Positions 51,649 to 61,484 are shown, numbered from the stretch's first letter. The stretch is DNA of 64,000 bases from Amycolatopsis bullii (GCF_014654205.1 NZ_BNAW01000046.1:1-64000); one strand, 5' to 3'. Program-made: numbers and translations. The notes: a model not told the origin generated them from the letters alone.

Positions 51649-52310
51649 GGAGCGGTCACCCGTTTCGGCGCCGCGGGCTCGGCGGCGTCCGGACGTCGCA
51701 GGTACAGCGGCGTCAGCGGGGCCGGCGGTTCCTTCCCCAGAAGAGCGCTCCGAGCGACCTTCACCAGGCCCGCGGGCGACGGGAAGCGCGGCTCGACCGG
51801 CCGGACGCCCAGCGCGTCCGCGTACAGCAGGGCGCCGTCGCCGGCCGCCACCTTGACCTCGGTCTCGAGGTCGGCGGGGCGCTGGACGTGCGGGCCGTCG
51901 GTGCGCTGCCCCGCGGCATCGTAGGCGGCCCAGTAGACCTCGCGGCGACGCGCGTCGGTGAGCACGAGGAAAGCGTTGTCCCCCGGCGGGACGTCGGCGG
52001 CCAGTGCGTCGAGGCTGCAGACGGGGTACACCGGGATGCCCAGGGCGTGGCCGAGGGCGGCGGCGGTGGCCATCCCGGCGCGCAGGCCGGTGAACGGCCC
52101 GGGGCCGACGCCGGCGACGATCGCGTCGAGGTCCTTGAGGGTCACGCCCGCGGCTTCGGCGGCGGCCAGCGCGTGCGGCGTGATCAGCTCTCCGTGGGCG
52201 CGGGGGTCGACGGTGACGCGCTCACCGCGCGTCTCGACCAAGCCGCCTTCCAGCGCGACGACGCCCGCGGTCACCGCCGGGGTCGAGGTATCGATCGCCA
52301 GTACCAACAC
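51645..52310 (-). CDS. tsaB: tRNA threonylcarbamoyladenosine biosynthesis protein TsaB
   Basis: 221 residues from a GTG at 52310; the frame runs on to 53879 antisense to matB but codes nothing there. ASKHA fold without catalysis: LVLAIDTSTPAVTAGVVAL, VGPGPFTGLRAGMATAAALG, and LDALAADVPPGDNAFLVLTD. Scaffold that pairs with TsaD. TAGGCT eight bases before the GTG may be its -10. In M. tuberculosis tsaE and alr follow directly upstream, but here a three-gene plus-strand block (52.4-56.2 kb) has been inserted. Confidence 0.95.
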   Translation of the reverse strand: MLVLAIDTSTPAVTAGVVALEGGLVETRGERVTVDPRAHGELITPHALAAAEAAGVTLKDLDAIVAGVGPGPFTGLRAGMATAAALGHALGIPVYPVCSLDALAADVPPGDNAFLVLTDARRREVYWAAYDAAGQRTDGPHVQRPADLETEVKVAAGDGALLYADALGVRPVEPRFPSPAGLVKVARSALLGKEPPAPLTPLYLRRPDAAEPAAPKRVTAP

Positions 52311-52409
52311 GGTGTCCCAGCCTACGACCAGCGTCTTCGCCTGGTTGCTGCAGGGGACCGATCCGCGCGGTAACGTGCTGATCGAGTCCGACACTGGGAG
52401 GTCCCCGCG

Positions 52410-53834
52410 GTGCCCGACCCGTTGTTCCCCACGCTCGTCGCCGGTGCCGCGAAGGAAGCCTTGCGCTTCGGCGACCACGCCCTGACCTACGACGACCTCG
52501 CCGCCGTCGCCGGCGGTCTCGCCCGCGAGCTGCCGCCCGGCCGGGTCGCGGTCTGGGCGACACCGACCCTGCACACGAGCGTCGCGGTCGTCGCCGCGCT
52601 GGTCGCCGGGGTGCCGGCGGTGCCGCTCAACCCGAAGATCGGCGAACGCGAGCTCGCCCACATCCTCGCCGACAGCGAACCAGCGCTGGTCCTGGCGGAA
52701 CCCGGCGCCGAGCTGCCCGCCGGCCTCGCCGCCCTGCCCCGCCGGGACATCCCCCTGACCGGCGGGAAAGCGCCACTCGCGGACGAACCCGACCCCGAGT
52801 CCCCCGCGCTGATCGTCTACACCTCGGGCACCACCGGCCCGCCGAAGGGTGTCGTGCTCCCCCGGCGCGCCCTCGCGACCACGCTCGACGCCCTGGAGGA
52901 CGCCTGGGGCTGGACGGCCGACGACGTCCTCGTGCACGCGCTTCCGCTGTTCCACGTGCACGGGCTGATCCTCGGCATCCTCGGCCCGCTGCGCCGCGGC
53001 GGTTCGGTGCGCCACCTCGGCCGGTTCTCGACCGAAGGCGTCGCCCGGGAACTCGCGAACGGCGCCACGATGCTGTTCGGCGTCCCGACGATGTACCACC
53101 GCATCGCCGGTGAAGTCGGCACCGACAAGGCGCTGGCGGACGCGCTTCGCCACGCCCGGCTGCTGGTTTCCGGGTCCGCGGCGCTGCCGGTGCACGACCA
53201 CCAGCGGATCACCGCGGCGACCGGCCAGCAGGTCGTCGAGCGCTACGGGATGACCGAGACGCTGATGAACACCAGCGTCCGCGCCGACGGCGAGCGCAAG
53301 CCCGGCACGGTCGGCGTCCCGCTGCGGGGCGTCGAGCTGCGGCTGGTCGGCGACGCCGGCGAGGTGGTCGACGACGTCGAGAGCGTCGGCGAGATCCAGG
53401 TCCGCGGCCTGAACCTGTTCACCGAGTACCTCAACCGGCCGGACGCGACCGCGGCCGCGTTCGACGGCGGCTGGTTCCGCACCGGCGACATGGCGACGCG
53501 CGACGCCGACGGGTACGTCAAGATCGTCGGGCGCAAGGCGACCGACCTGATCAAGAGTGGTGGCTACAAGATCGGCGCGGGCGAGATCGAGAACGCGCTG
53601 CTCGAGCACCCCGGCGTCGCCGAAGCGGCCGTCACCGGCGAGCCGGACGACGACCTCGGCGAGCGGATCGTCGCGTGGATCGTGCCGTCCGGGGAGCCAC
53701 CGGCCGCGGACGAGCTCGCCGACCACGTCGCGAAACTGCTCGCACCGCACAAGCGCCCCCGGGTCGTCCGGTACCTGGATGCGTTGCCCCGCAACGACAT
53801 GGGCAAGGTCATGAAGCGGGCGCTCGGTGCCTAG
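52410..53834 (+). CDS. Acyl-CoA synthetase, malonyl-CoA ligase (MatB)-like
   Basis: 474 residues from a GTG at 52410 with GGGAGG upstream. ANL-family enzyme: P-loop YTSGTTGPPKG (137-147), PLFHVHGLILGILGPL, GVPTMYHRI (the MatB-type block), YGMTET, GWFRTGDMATRDADGYVKIV and closing Lys in NDMGKVMKR. Length and GVPTMYHRI match Streptomyces MatB, which makes malonyl-CoA from malonate, but related methylmalonyl- or other acyl-CoA ligases cannot be excluded. The stop overlaps the next gene, a biotin-dependent carboxyltransferase, by eight bases. Confidence 0.88.
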   Translation: MPDPLFPTLVAGAAKEALRFGDHALTYDDLAAVAGGLARELPPGRVAVWATPTLHTSVAVVAALVAGVPAVPLNPKIGERELAHILADSEPALVLAEPGAELPAGLAALPRRDIPLTGGKAPLADEPDPESPALIVYTSGTTGPPKGVVLPRRALATTLDALEDAWGWTADDVLVHALPLFHVHGLILGILGPLRRGGSVRHLGRFSTEGVARELANGATMLFGVPTMYHRIAGEVGTDKALADALRHARLLVSGSAALPVHDHQRITAATGQQVVERYGMTETLMNTSVRADGERKPGTVGVPLRGVELRLVGDAGEVVDDVESVGEIQVRGLNLFTEYLNRPDATAAAFDGGWFRTGDMATRDADGYVKIVGRKATDLIKSGGYKIGAGEIENALLEHPGVAEAAVTGEPDDDLGERIVAWIVPSGEPPAADELADHVAKLLAPHKRPRVVRYLDALPRNDMGKVMKRALGA

Positions 53835-55158
53835 GCTGCCCGCGCGCGAGGTCGTCGGCGCGATCGCGAGCGGGTTCACGGAGTTCCCGACCCCGCTGCG
53901 CGAGGAGCCCGCCGACGGCCCGATCGGCTGGCCGGACTACCGGGAAGCGCGTTCCGCCGCGGAAGAACGCACCGGCGAGAAGGAGTCGGTCGTCTGCGGG
54001 ACGGCGAAGATCGGTGACGCCGAAGCCGTGCTGATCGCCTTCGAGTTCGGGTTCCTCGGCGGCTCGCTCGGGCAGCGCACCGGCGACCGGATCGAGGCGG
54101 CGTTCGCGCACGCCCGCGACGCGCGGCTGCCGGTCGTGTCGCTGATCGCGACCGGCGGCAGCCGCATGCAGCAGGGCATGCGCGCGTTGATGCAGCTGCA
54201 GCGGGTGGCCCGGGCGTCGGCGCTGACGCGGTCGATGGGCATCCCCCGGATCTCGGTGCTGCGCGACCCGACGACCGGCGGCGGCTGGGCCACGCTCGGC
54301 GCGGGCGCCGACATCGTCCTCGCGCTGCCGGAGGCGCAGGTCGGGTTCGCCGGCTCGCGGGTGCGCCCGCCGGATTCGCCCGAGGCGTACACCGCGGAAG
54401 CGCACCACGAGTGGGGTCAGGTCGACGCCGTCGTGGCGCCGGAGGACCTCGGCGGGGCGCTGGAACGGTGGCTGCGGCTGCTGACCGCGCGTTCCTCGGC
54501 GGCCGCACCGCCGCCTTCCGCGCTGCGGGCCACTTCGCTGCCGGCGACGGGCTGGGAAGCGGTTCAGGCGGCGCGTTCACCGGAGCGGGCCCGGGCGGCG
54601 GAGTACCTCGACGCGTACTTCGACTGGCGGGAGGACATCAGCGGCGACCGCGTGGGCGGCGCGGATCCCGGCGTCGCGTGCGGCTTCGGCTGGCGTGACG
54701 GGCGGACGATCGCGTACGCGGCGCAGTGCGGCACACCGACGCTGCCGTCGGGCTTCCGGACGGCGGCCCGGCTGGTGCGGCTGGCGTCCCGCCTGGGCAT
54801 CCCGGTGCTGACCCTGGTGGACACCCCGGGCGCGGCGAACGACGCGGCGGCGGAGCAGGCGGGTGTGGGCGGCGCGATCGCGGAGATGTTCGCGGCGGTG
54901 GCGACGGCGTCGGTCCCGGTGACGACCCTGGTGATCGGCGAAGGCGGCTCGGGCGGAGCGCTGGCCTTCGCCGCGGCCGGGTCGACGTGGGTGGCGCCGG
55001 ACGCGTACTTCTCGGTGACGTCCCCGGAAGCCGCGGCGGCGATCCTCAAGCGCCCGGCGTCGGAGGTGCCGGACATCGCCAACCAGCTCCACCTGCGCCC
55101 GCAGGACCTGGTGGACCTGGGCGTCGCCCGCGCGGTCGTGAGTGAGAAACAGGGTTAG
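53827..55158 (+). CDS. Acyl-CoA carboxylase carboxyltransferase subunit (fused alpha/beta type)
   Basis: 443 residues from a GTG at 53827, overlapping the matB-like gene by eight bases. Two crotonase-like halves: SLIATGGSRMQQGMRALMQL and LRDPTTGGGWATLGAGADIV in the first, TLVDTPGAANDAAAEQAG and VIGEGGSGGALAFAAAGS in the second. No zinc finger. Shorter than the usual 520-residue actinobacterial AccD/PccB, so it may act on an unusual substrate or be a malonate-decarboxylase-like carboxytransferase; I cannot decide. No biotin carrier is adjacent. The last five codons lie inside a hairpin. Confidence 0.85.
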   Translation: MPRLPAREVVGAIASGFTEFPTPLREEPADGPIGWPDYREARSAAEERTGEKESVVCGTAKIGDAEAVLIAFEFGFLGGSLGQRTGDRIEAAFAHARDARLPVVSLIATGGSRMQQGMRALMQLQRVARASALTRSMGIPRISVLRDPTTGGGWATLGAGADIVLALPEAQVGFAGSRVRPPDSPEAYTAEAHHEWGQVDAVVAPEDLGGALERWLRLLTARSSAAAPPPSALRATSLPATGWEAVQAARSPERARAAEYLDAYFDWREDISGDRVGGADPGVACGFGWRDGRTIAYAAQCGTPTLPSGFRTAARLVRLASRLGIPVLTLVDTPGAANDAAAEQAGVGGAIAEMFAAVATASVPVTTLVIGEGGSGGALAFAAAGSTWVAPDAYFSVTSPEAAAAILKRPASEVPDIANQLHLRPQDLVDLGVARAVVSEKQG

Positions 55159-55178
55159 AACACTGTTTCTCACTCACG
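55137..55178 (+). terminator. 16-bp GTGAGTG...GGGTTAGAAC hairpin overlapping the carboxyltransferase stop
   Basis: Perfect stem CGTGAGTGAGAAACAG with loop GGTTAGAACA. The TAG of the gene lies in the loop. Sister of the hairpin at 50073-50114. Confidence 0.85.
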
Positions 55179-55198
55179 AGGTCTGGTTGGATCCTGCG

Positions 55199-56197
55199 AT
55201 GGGGTATCGACTCAACAGGCGCGCGGCGTTCGGTTTGGGGACCGCCGTCGCCGCCGGAAGCATTCTGGCCGGCTCTCCCGCGTCCGCGCAGGAAGCAGAC
55301 ATCGAGGCCAGCCCGGCCACCCCGGACCGGGCCAGGCAGAAAGTGAAGAGCGTCTACGACGCCGCGGCCGCTGAGGCGGGCGGCACCTGGAACTCCTGCA
55401 TCAGCGTGGCCGACCAGGTGGCCGTCGACGTGGCGTCCGACGAGGTCGTCGAGGCCTACAGCGTCAACAAGGTGGCCGTCGCGGTCACCTTGATGGACAA
55501 GATCGACCGCGGCCTGCTCACCCTGGACCAGCAGGTCCAGGTGCCGGCGAGCATCGTCGTGCCGGGTGGTGACGGCATCGTCATCCTGGACAGGGCGTAC
55601 CCGAGCGCGTTCACGCTGGGTCACGTCCTGTCGCTGTTCCTCACGGTTTCGGACGACACGTGCGTCCGGCTGGTGGGGCTCGTGGTGCCGGCGGCCGAGA
55701 TCAATCAGATCCTGGTGGCCAAGGGCTTCCCCAAGACCCAGGTCACGCCGGTGGCCAACCCGAACCGCTACTTCCTCGGCCAGACCACTCCGCGCGAGAC
55801 CCACGACCTGTTGAAGGCGCTGGTCGCGGGCACCCTGCTGAGCCCGGCGTCGACGGAGTACCTGCTGTCCATCCTGCGGTCGCCGGTGGCGTTCACCGAC
55901 GGCATCCGCCGGGAGATGTCGTCCGCCGACCGGGCGAGGATCGCCACTAAGGCGGGCTGGCTGAACGACGGCCGCAACGAGGCCGGAATCATGTTCGACA
56001 CGGCGGGCAAGCCGGTGCTGATCTACTCGATGTTCGCGCACGGCCAGGCGAACCCGGAGGACTTCGGGGCCACGCACCCGGTCCGGCAGGCCACCGCGAA
56101 GATGGGGCCGAAGTTCCTGTGCGCGGTCGACAGGATCGCGGGCGCCGGCACCAGGACGTTCCGGGCACCGGCCTACCAGCAGTACAACGGCGGCTGA
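55199..56197 (+). CDS. Exported serine hydrolase of the class A beta-lactamase fold
   Basis: 332 residues from the ATG at 55199. Tat-type signal RLNRRAAFGLGTAVAAGS ending ASAQEA. Active-site motif SVNK (the SxxK Ser and Lys) in EAYSVNKVAVAVTL; the SDN motif is SDD in TVSDDTCVRLVG; the KTG motif is KAG in ATKAGWLNDG. The Omega-loop Glu is not clear. The altered SDN and KTG motifs make a true beta-lactamase doubtful; an esterase or cell-wall-related role is possible. Followed by a 22-base-pair hairpin. Confidence 0.87.
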   Translation: MGYRLNRRAAFGLGTAVAAGSILAGSPASAQEADIEASPATPDRARQKVKSVYDAAAAEAGGTWNSCISVADQVAVDVASDEVVEAYSVNKVAVAVTLMDKIDRGLLTLDQQVQVPASIVVPGGDGIVILDRAYPSAFTLGHVLSLFLTVSDDTCVRLVGLVVPAAEINQILVAKGFPKTQVTPVANPNRYFLGQTTPRETHDLLKALVAGTLLSPASTEYLLSILRSPVAFTDGIRREMSSADRARIATKAGWLNDGRNEAGIMFDTAGKPVLIYSMFAHGQANPEDFGATHPVRQATAKMGPKFLCAVDRIAGAGTRTFRAPAYQQYNGG

Positions 56198-56213
56198 GAG
56201 CGGCGTCCAACCG

Positions 56214-56264
56214 CAGTGAATGACTCATTCCTGGCTTCGGACGCCAGGAATGAGTCATTCACTG
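56214..56264. terminator. 22-bp perfect hairpin of the GAATGACTCATTC family
   Basis: Arm CAGTGAATGACTCATTCC (18 of 22 bases), loop TTCGGAC, between convergent genes. The tsaE stop codon (minus strand TGA) lies inside the right arm. Same core as the repeats at 7115 and 39069. Confidence 0.9.
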
Positions 56265-56732
56265 CGCCGGCGTGAGCTCCGGGACGCGGTCGGCCCAGGT
56301 GCCGTGCGGCTCCAGGGTGACCTCGCGGACGTCGTCCTCGCGGCGGTCCAGGCGGACCACCAGGTAGTCCTCCGACAGCCGCTCGGCCGAACCCTCGCCC
56401 CACTCGACCACGATGGCCGAGCGCTCCAGGTCCGTGTCGAGGTCGAGATCGTCCAATTCGGACAGGTCGCCGCCCAGGCGGTACGCGTCCACGTGCACCA
56501 GCGGCACGCCCGCGGCACCGGCCGGGTGGACGCGGGCCAACACGAACGTCGGGGAGCTCACGCGGCCGCCGACGCCGAGGCCGTCCGCGATGCCGCGGGT
56601 CAGCGTCGTCTTGCCCGCGCCGAGCGGCCCGGCCAGCAGGACCAGGTCACCCGCCCGCAGGACGCGGCCGAGGGCCCGCCCGAAGTCCATGGTCTCTTCG
56701 GGGGTCGGGAACACGAAACTCAACGCTGCCAC
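56259..56732 (-). CDS. tsaE: tRNA threonylcarbamoyladenosine biosynthesis ATPase TsaE
   Basis: 157 residues from a GTG at 56732; GTG 56735 is also possible. P-loop GPLGAGKTTLTRGIADGLG, switch-like SPTFVLARVHP, VHVDAYRLGG, and LERSAIVVEWGEGSAERL. Binds the TsaB-TsaD pair and drives the t6A cycle with ATP. It overlaps the end of the alpha/beta hydrolase gene by 13 bases, so translation is coupled. The C-terminal codons run into the hairpin at 56214-56264. Confidence 0.95.
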   Translation of the reverse strand: MAALSFVFPTPEETMDFGRALGRVLRAGDLVLLAGPLGAGKTTLTRGIADGLGVGGRVSSPTFVLARVHPAGAAGVPLVHVDAYRLGGDLSELDDLDLDTDLERSAIVVEWGEGSAERLSEDYLVVRLDRREDDVREVTLEPHGTWADRVPELTPAQ

Positions 56733-57817
56733 CACCAGGTTCGCCGGGACGAGGTCACGCCGTCCACACCGGAACAGCGTTGCAGGAGATCGATCAGATG
56801 GCTGTTCACCAGCTCGGGCTGCTCGAGCTGGACCATGTGGCCGGCGCCGCGGACGCGCACCAGCTCCGCGTCGGGCAGCTCGGCCGCGATCCGCTCGGCG
56901 TGCGCGAACGGCGTGAACCGGTCCGAATCGCCGCCGATGACCAGCACTTCCGCGTGCTTCAACCCGGCGAGCGCCGCGTAGCGGTTGTGGCTGCCGAGCG
57001 TGTCGACGAAGTTGACGAGCCCGCGCACCGGCGTCACTTCCAGCATCTCGAGCATGAAGTCGACGAGCCGCGGTGCGACGTCCCGGCTGCCGAAGGCCAG
57101 CCGGCGCACGGCTTGGCGGGTCAGCTGCCCACCGGCCGCGCGGACGAACTCGACCAGCCCGGGCTGCCACCCGGCCAGACCACCGGCCGCGCGCGTCAGC
57201 GGGTTGTACTTCGAGAGCAGCGAACGCGGCAACCCGCGTGCGCCGACTTCGCCCGCCGCGGTCGCGATGAACGCAACCCCGCAGACGCGGTCTTCGAACA
57301 GCTCAGGGAATTCGGCGGCCAGCTCCATGATGACCATGCCGCCCATCGAGTGCCCCATGAGCACGATGGGCCCGTCCGGCACCACGGACCGCAGCACGCA
57401 GTCCAGGTCCCGCGCCAGCTGTTCGATGGTCGACGTCTCGGCCGAAGCCGCGCCGGACAGGCCGTGGCTGCGGTGGTCGTAGTAGACCTGACGCACGCGC
57501 GGCAGCCGCAGCGACGCGAGGTCGCGACGCTGGAAATGCCAGCAGCGGCGCGAAAGCGCGAAGCCGTGCACCCCCACGACGGTCAGTTCCGGTTCGCCAC
57601 CGTCTTCCGGGTCGATTTCCTCGACGGACAGCGGCGTGCCGTCCTCGGCCGCGACCGTCGAAGTGCGGTCGGGCTTCAGCTCCCCCAGCGGCTCGTCCAC
57701 GTACGGATCCTCACTGTACCGCCGCTGCTGCGCGGCGACGGCGATGACGGCGGCGGTCCCGGTGGCCAAGGCCCCGACCCCGCCGGCGATGGCCAGCAGT
57801 CGTCGTGAAGGTGTCAC
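56720..57817 (-). CDS. Alpha/beta hydrolase
   Basis: 365 residues from a GTG at 57817, overlapping the alr stop by four bases (GTGA). An N-terminal hydrophobic segment (LLAIAGGVGALATGTAAVIA) suggests a membrane anchor. Hydrolase core: oxyanion VVGVHGFALS, nucleophile elbow GHSMGG, acid in GGDSDRFTP, and base His in RGAGHMVQLE. The substrate is unknown. Lies between alr and tsaE, a placement also seen in Streptomyces as I recall, but not in M. tuberculosis. Confidence 0.92.
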   Translation of the reverse strand: MTPSRRLLAIAGGVGALATGTAAVIAVAAQQRRYSEDPYVDEPLGELKPDRTSTVAAEDGTPLSVEEIDPEDGGEPELTVVGVHGFALSRRCWHFQRRDLASLRLPRVRQVYYDHRSHGLSGAASAETSTIEQLARDLDCVLRSVVPDGPIVLMGHSMGGMVIMELAAEFPELFEDRVCGVAFIATAAGEVGARGLPRSLLSKYNPLTRAAGGLAGWQPGLVEFVRAAGGQLTRQAVRRLAFGSRDVAPRLVDFMLEMLEVTPVRGLVNFVDTLGSHNRYAALAGLKHAEVLVIGGDSDRFTPFAHAERIAAELPDAELVRVRGAGHMVQLEQPELVNSHLIDLLQRCSGVDGVTSSRRTWWWQR

Positions 57818-58929
57818 TCGCTCGTCCCCAGATACCGTCGCCGCACCCGGGGCCGGTACATCGAGGTCACGATCTCGTAGTCGATGGTGCCCAGCTTGTC
57901 GGCCCATTCCCGGGCGGTCGGCTCCCCGTGCGTCCCGGCACCGAACAGGACGACCTCGTCGCCGACGGCCGGTTCGAAGTCACCGCAGTCGACCACGACC
58001 TGGTCCATGCAGACCCGCCCGGCGACCGGGCGCCGCTGTCCGCCGAGCCAGACGTCCATCCGGCCGGACAGCGACCGCGGGACTCCGTCGGCGTACCCGG
58101 CCGGGACGAGCGCCAGGTTCGTGTCGCGCTGCGCGGTCCAGGTGTGCCCGTAGGACACCGATTCCCCGGCTGCGATGCGCTTGACCAGCGCGACCGCGGA
58201 CCGGAACGTCATGGCCGGGCGCAGGTCTTCCGGCTGCGGCACCGGGTTCAGCCCGTACATCGCGATACCGGGCCGGACGACGTCGAAGTGCAGGTCGGGC
58301 CGGGTGAGCAGGGCCGCGGAGTTGGCCAGGTGCCGCATCGGGTCGAGCCCGGCGGCGCGGGCGACGTCGTAGGCCTCGGCGAAGCGCTTGGCCTGCAGGT
58401 CGGTGGCCGGGTGCTCCGGCTCGTCGGCGCACGCGAGGTGGGACCAGATCGCGACGACCTCGACCCGCGGTTCGGCGGCCGCCGCTTCGACCAGTTCGGC
58501 CCACGCGGCGGGCGGGCAGCCGTTGCGCGAAAGCCCGGTGTCGATTTTGAGGTGCACACGCGCCCGGGTACCCGGTTGTGCCGCGGCCGCGATGCGGCGA
58601 AGCTCACCCAGCGAGCTGGCGGCGAGGTCGATGTCCGCTTCGATGCCGGCGGCGAAGTCGACGTCCGGGGTGTCCAGCCAGCTGAACAGCCGGGTCTCGA
58701 TGCCGGCTTCCCGGAGGGCGAGGGCTTCGCCGAGCGAGCAGGTGCCCAGCCAGGACGCCCCGGCCTCGACCGCGGCGCGCGCCACCGGCAGCGCGCCGTG
58801 GCTGTAAGCGTCGGCCTTCACCACGGCCATCACCTGGGCGCCGGGCGCGCGGGCGCCCAGCAGGGTGAGGTTGTGGCGGATCGCGTCGAGGTCGATGTCG
58901 ACCTGGGCGCGGGGGAAACTGGAGGTCAT
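57814..58929 (-). CDS. alr: Alanine racemase
   Basis: Makes D-alanine for peptidoglycan. 371 residues from the ATG at 58929 with GGAGG upstream; the open frame continues upstream without function. PLP Lys38 in VMAVVKADAYSHG, LKIDTGLSRNG, second catalytic Tyr in SVSYGHTW, GRVCMDQVVVD and VVLFG. The N-terminus is an eight-stranded barrel and the C-terminus a beta domain. Complete. First gene of the alr-hydrolase-tsaE run on the minus strand. Confidence 0.97.
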   Translation of the reverse strand: MTSSFPRAQVDIDLDAIRHNLTLLGARAPGAQVMAVVKADAYSHGALPVARAAVEAGASWLGTCSLGEALALREAGIETRLFSWLDTPDVDFAAGIEADIDLAASSLGELRRIAAAAQPGTRARVHLKIDTGLSRNGCPPAAWAELVEAAAAEPRVEVVAIWSHLACADEPEHPATDLQAKRFAEAYDVARAAGLDPMRHLANSAALLTRPDLHFDVVRPGIAMYGLNPVPQPEDLRPAMTFRSAVALVKRIAAGESVSYGHTWTAQRDTNLALVPAGYADGVPRSLSGRMDVWLGGQRRPVAGRVCMDQVVVDCGDFEPAVGDEVVLFGAGTHGEPTAREWADKLGTIDYEIVTSMYRPRVRRRYLGTSE

Positions 58930-58958
58930 GGCGCCCTCCAGTTTCCCATGACCCGAGG

Positions 58959-60050
<1,092 letters not shown>

Positions 60051-60053
60051 CGG

Positions 60054-61484
60054 TCAGTCCTCTCCGAGATTCCGCCGGACCCCGTAAGCCGCTTCGCGGG
60101 CTTCGAGGTGGCGCTGCTGGATCCGGTGGCCCTCGGCGCGCTGCGCCTCGGTCGGCTCGTCCAGCTCGAGCCGGAGCTTCTGGTTCTCCTGCCAGAACGG
60201 GGGTTCCGCACTGGACGCAAGGGCCCACGCCGCCTGCCGCGCCGCGCCCAGCGCGACGTACTCGGCGACTTCGGGCAGCTGCACCGGCACGCCGAAGACC
60301 AGCGGAGCGACCGCGCGGACGGCCCGCGACTGCGCGCCCCCGCCGATCAGCAGCACGCGCTGGACGTCGAGGCCGTGCGCGCGCACCGCGTCGAGACCGG
60401 CGGCCAGGCCGCAGAGCATGCCTTCGACGGCACTGCGCGCGAGGTTCTCCGGGGTCATGTTGTCCCTGGTCAGCCCGGACAGGGAGCCGGTGGCGCCGGG
60501 CAGGTTCGGGGTGCGCTCGCCGTCCAGGTACGGCAGGAAGGTCAGGCCGCCGGCGCCGGGCGCGGCGGCCAGGGCGAGGCGGTCGAACTCGCTCAGCGTC
60601 GCGCCGAGCATCGCGGCCGTCGCGGTGAGGACACGGGCGGCGTTGAGGGTGCAGGCGAGCGGGAGGAAGCGGCCGGTGGCGTCGGCGAACCCGGCGACCT
60701 CACCGCTGACGTCGGCCGCGCCGGTCTCGGCGACGCCGAACACGGTGCCGCTGGTGCCGAGCGAGACGACGGCGTCACCGGGCTTGAGCTCCAGTCCGAG
60801 CGCGGCCGCCATGTTGTCGCCGGTGCCGGCGGAGACGAGCACGCCGTCGGGGGTGTGGCCGGCGGCGTCGGCCGGGCCGAGCACGGTGGGCAGCTCCGGT
60901 GTCCGGCCGCCGAAGGCGTGGCTGAGGACGTCGAGGCGGTAGGCGTTGTCGGTCGGCGAGAAGTAGCCGGTGCCGGAGGCGTCACCGCGGTCGGTGACCG
61001 GGTCGCCGCCGGTGAGCTTCCAGGTCAGCCAGTCGTGTGGGAGCAGCACGCGCGTGACGCGGTCGGCGAGCTTGGGCTCGTTCTCGGCCAGCCAGCGCAG
61101 CTTCGTCACGGTGAAGCTGGCGACCGGCACCGAGCCGACGGACTTCGCCCAGGCCGACGGGCCGCCGAGCTCTTCGACGAGGTCGAGCGCCGCCTGCGCG
61201 GAGCGGGTGTCGTTCCAGAGCAGCGCCGGCCGGACGACGTCGTTGTTTTCGTCCAGCGTGACCATGCCGTGCTGCTGCCCGCCGACGCCGATGGCCCGGA
61301 CGCCGTCGAGCAGGCCCCCGGTGGCCTCCTGGAAGGCGTCCCACCAGGCGGCGGGGGCGACCTCGGTGCCGTCGGGGTGCGGCGCGCGGCCGGTGCGGAC
61401 GATCTCGCCGGTCCTCGCGTCACACACGACGACCTTGGTCGACTGCGTGGACGAGTCGATGCCGGCGACCAGTTCAGCTGTCAT
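60054..61484 (-). CDS. xylB: Xylulokinase
   Basis: Phosphorylates D-xylulose, feeding xylose or polyols into the pentose phosphate pathway. 476 residues from the ATG at 61484, overlapping the regulator gene by eleven bases. FGGY kinase: VAGIDSSTQSTKVVV (phosphate 1), GVGGQQHGMVTLD, LWNDTRSAQA with substrate residues, SAGTGDNMAAALGL, and VLLIGGGAQSRAVR. Complete. Related FGGY substrates such as other ketoses are possible. Confidence 0.93.
   Translation of the reverse strand: MTAELVAGIDSSTQSTKVVVCDARTGEIVRTGRAPHPDGTEVAPAAWWDAFQEATGGLLDGVRAIGVGGQQHGMVTLDENNDVVRPALLWNDTRSAQAALDLVEELGGPSAWAKSVGSVPVASFTVTKLRWLAENEPKLADRVTRVLLPHDWLTWKLTGGDPVTDRGDASGTGYFSPTDNAYRLDVLSHAFGGRTPELPTVLGPADAAGHTPDGVLVSAGTGDNMAAALGLELKPGDAVVSLGTSGTVFGVAETGAADVSGEVAGFADATGRFLPLACTLNAARVLTATAAMLGATLSEFDRLALAAAPGAGGLTFLPYLDGERTPNLPGATGSLSGLTRDNMTPENLARSAVEGMLCGLAAGLDAVRAHGLDVQRVLLIGGGAQSRAVRAVAPLVFGVPVQLPEVAEYVALGAARQAAWALASSAEPPFWQENQKLRLELDEPTEAQRAEGHRIQQRHLEAREAAYGVRRNLGED

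Noticed and set aside
51645..53879. 744-codon frame extending tsaB upstream
   Set aside because: The extension lies antisense to the matB-like gene and lacks any domain; tsaB is complete from 52310.
55199..56197. Antibiotic-resistance beta-lactamase call
   Set aside because: SDN and KTG motifs are altered and no clear Omega-loop Glu is visible, so only the fold is claimed.
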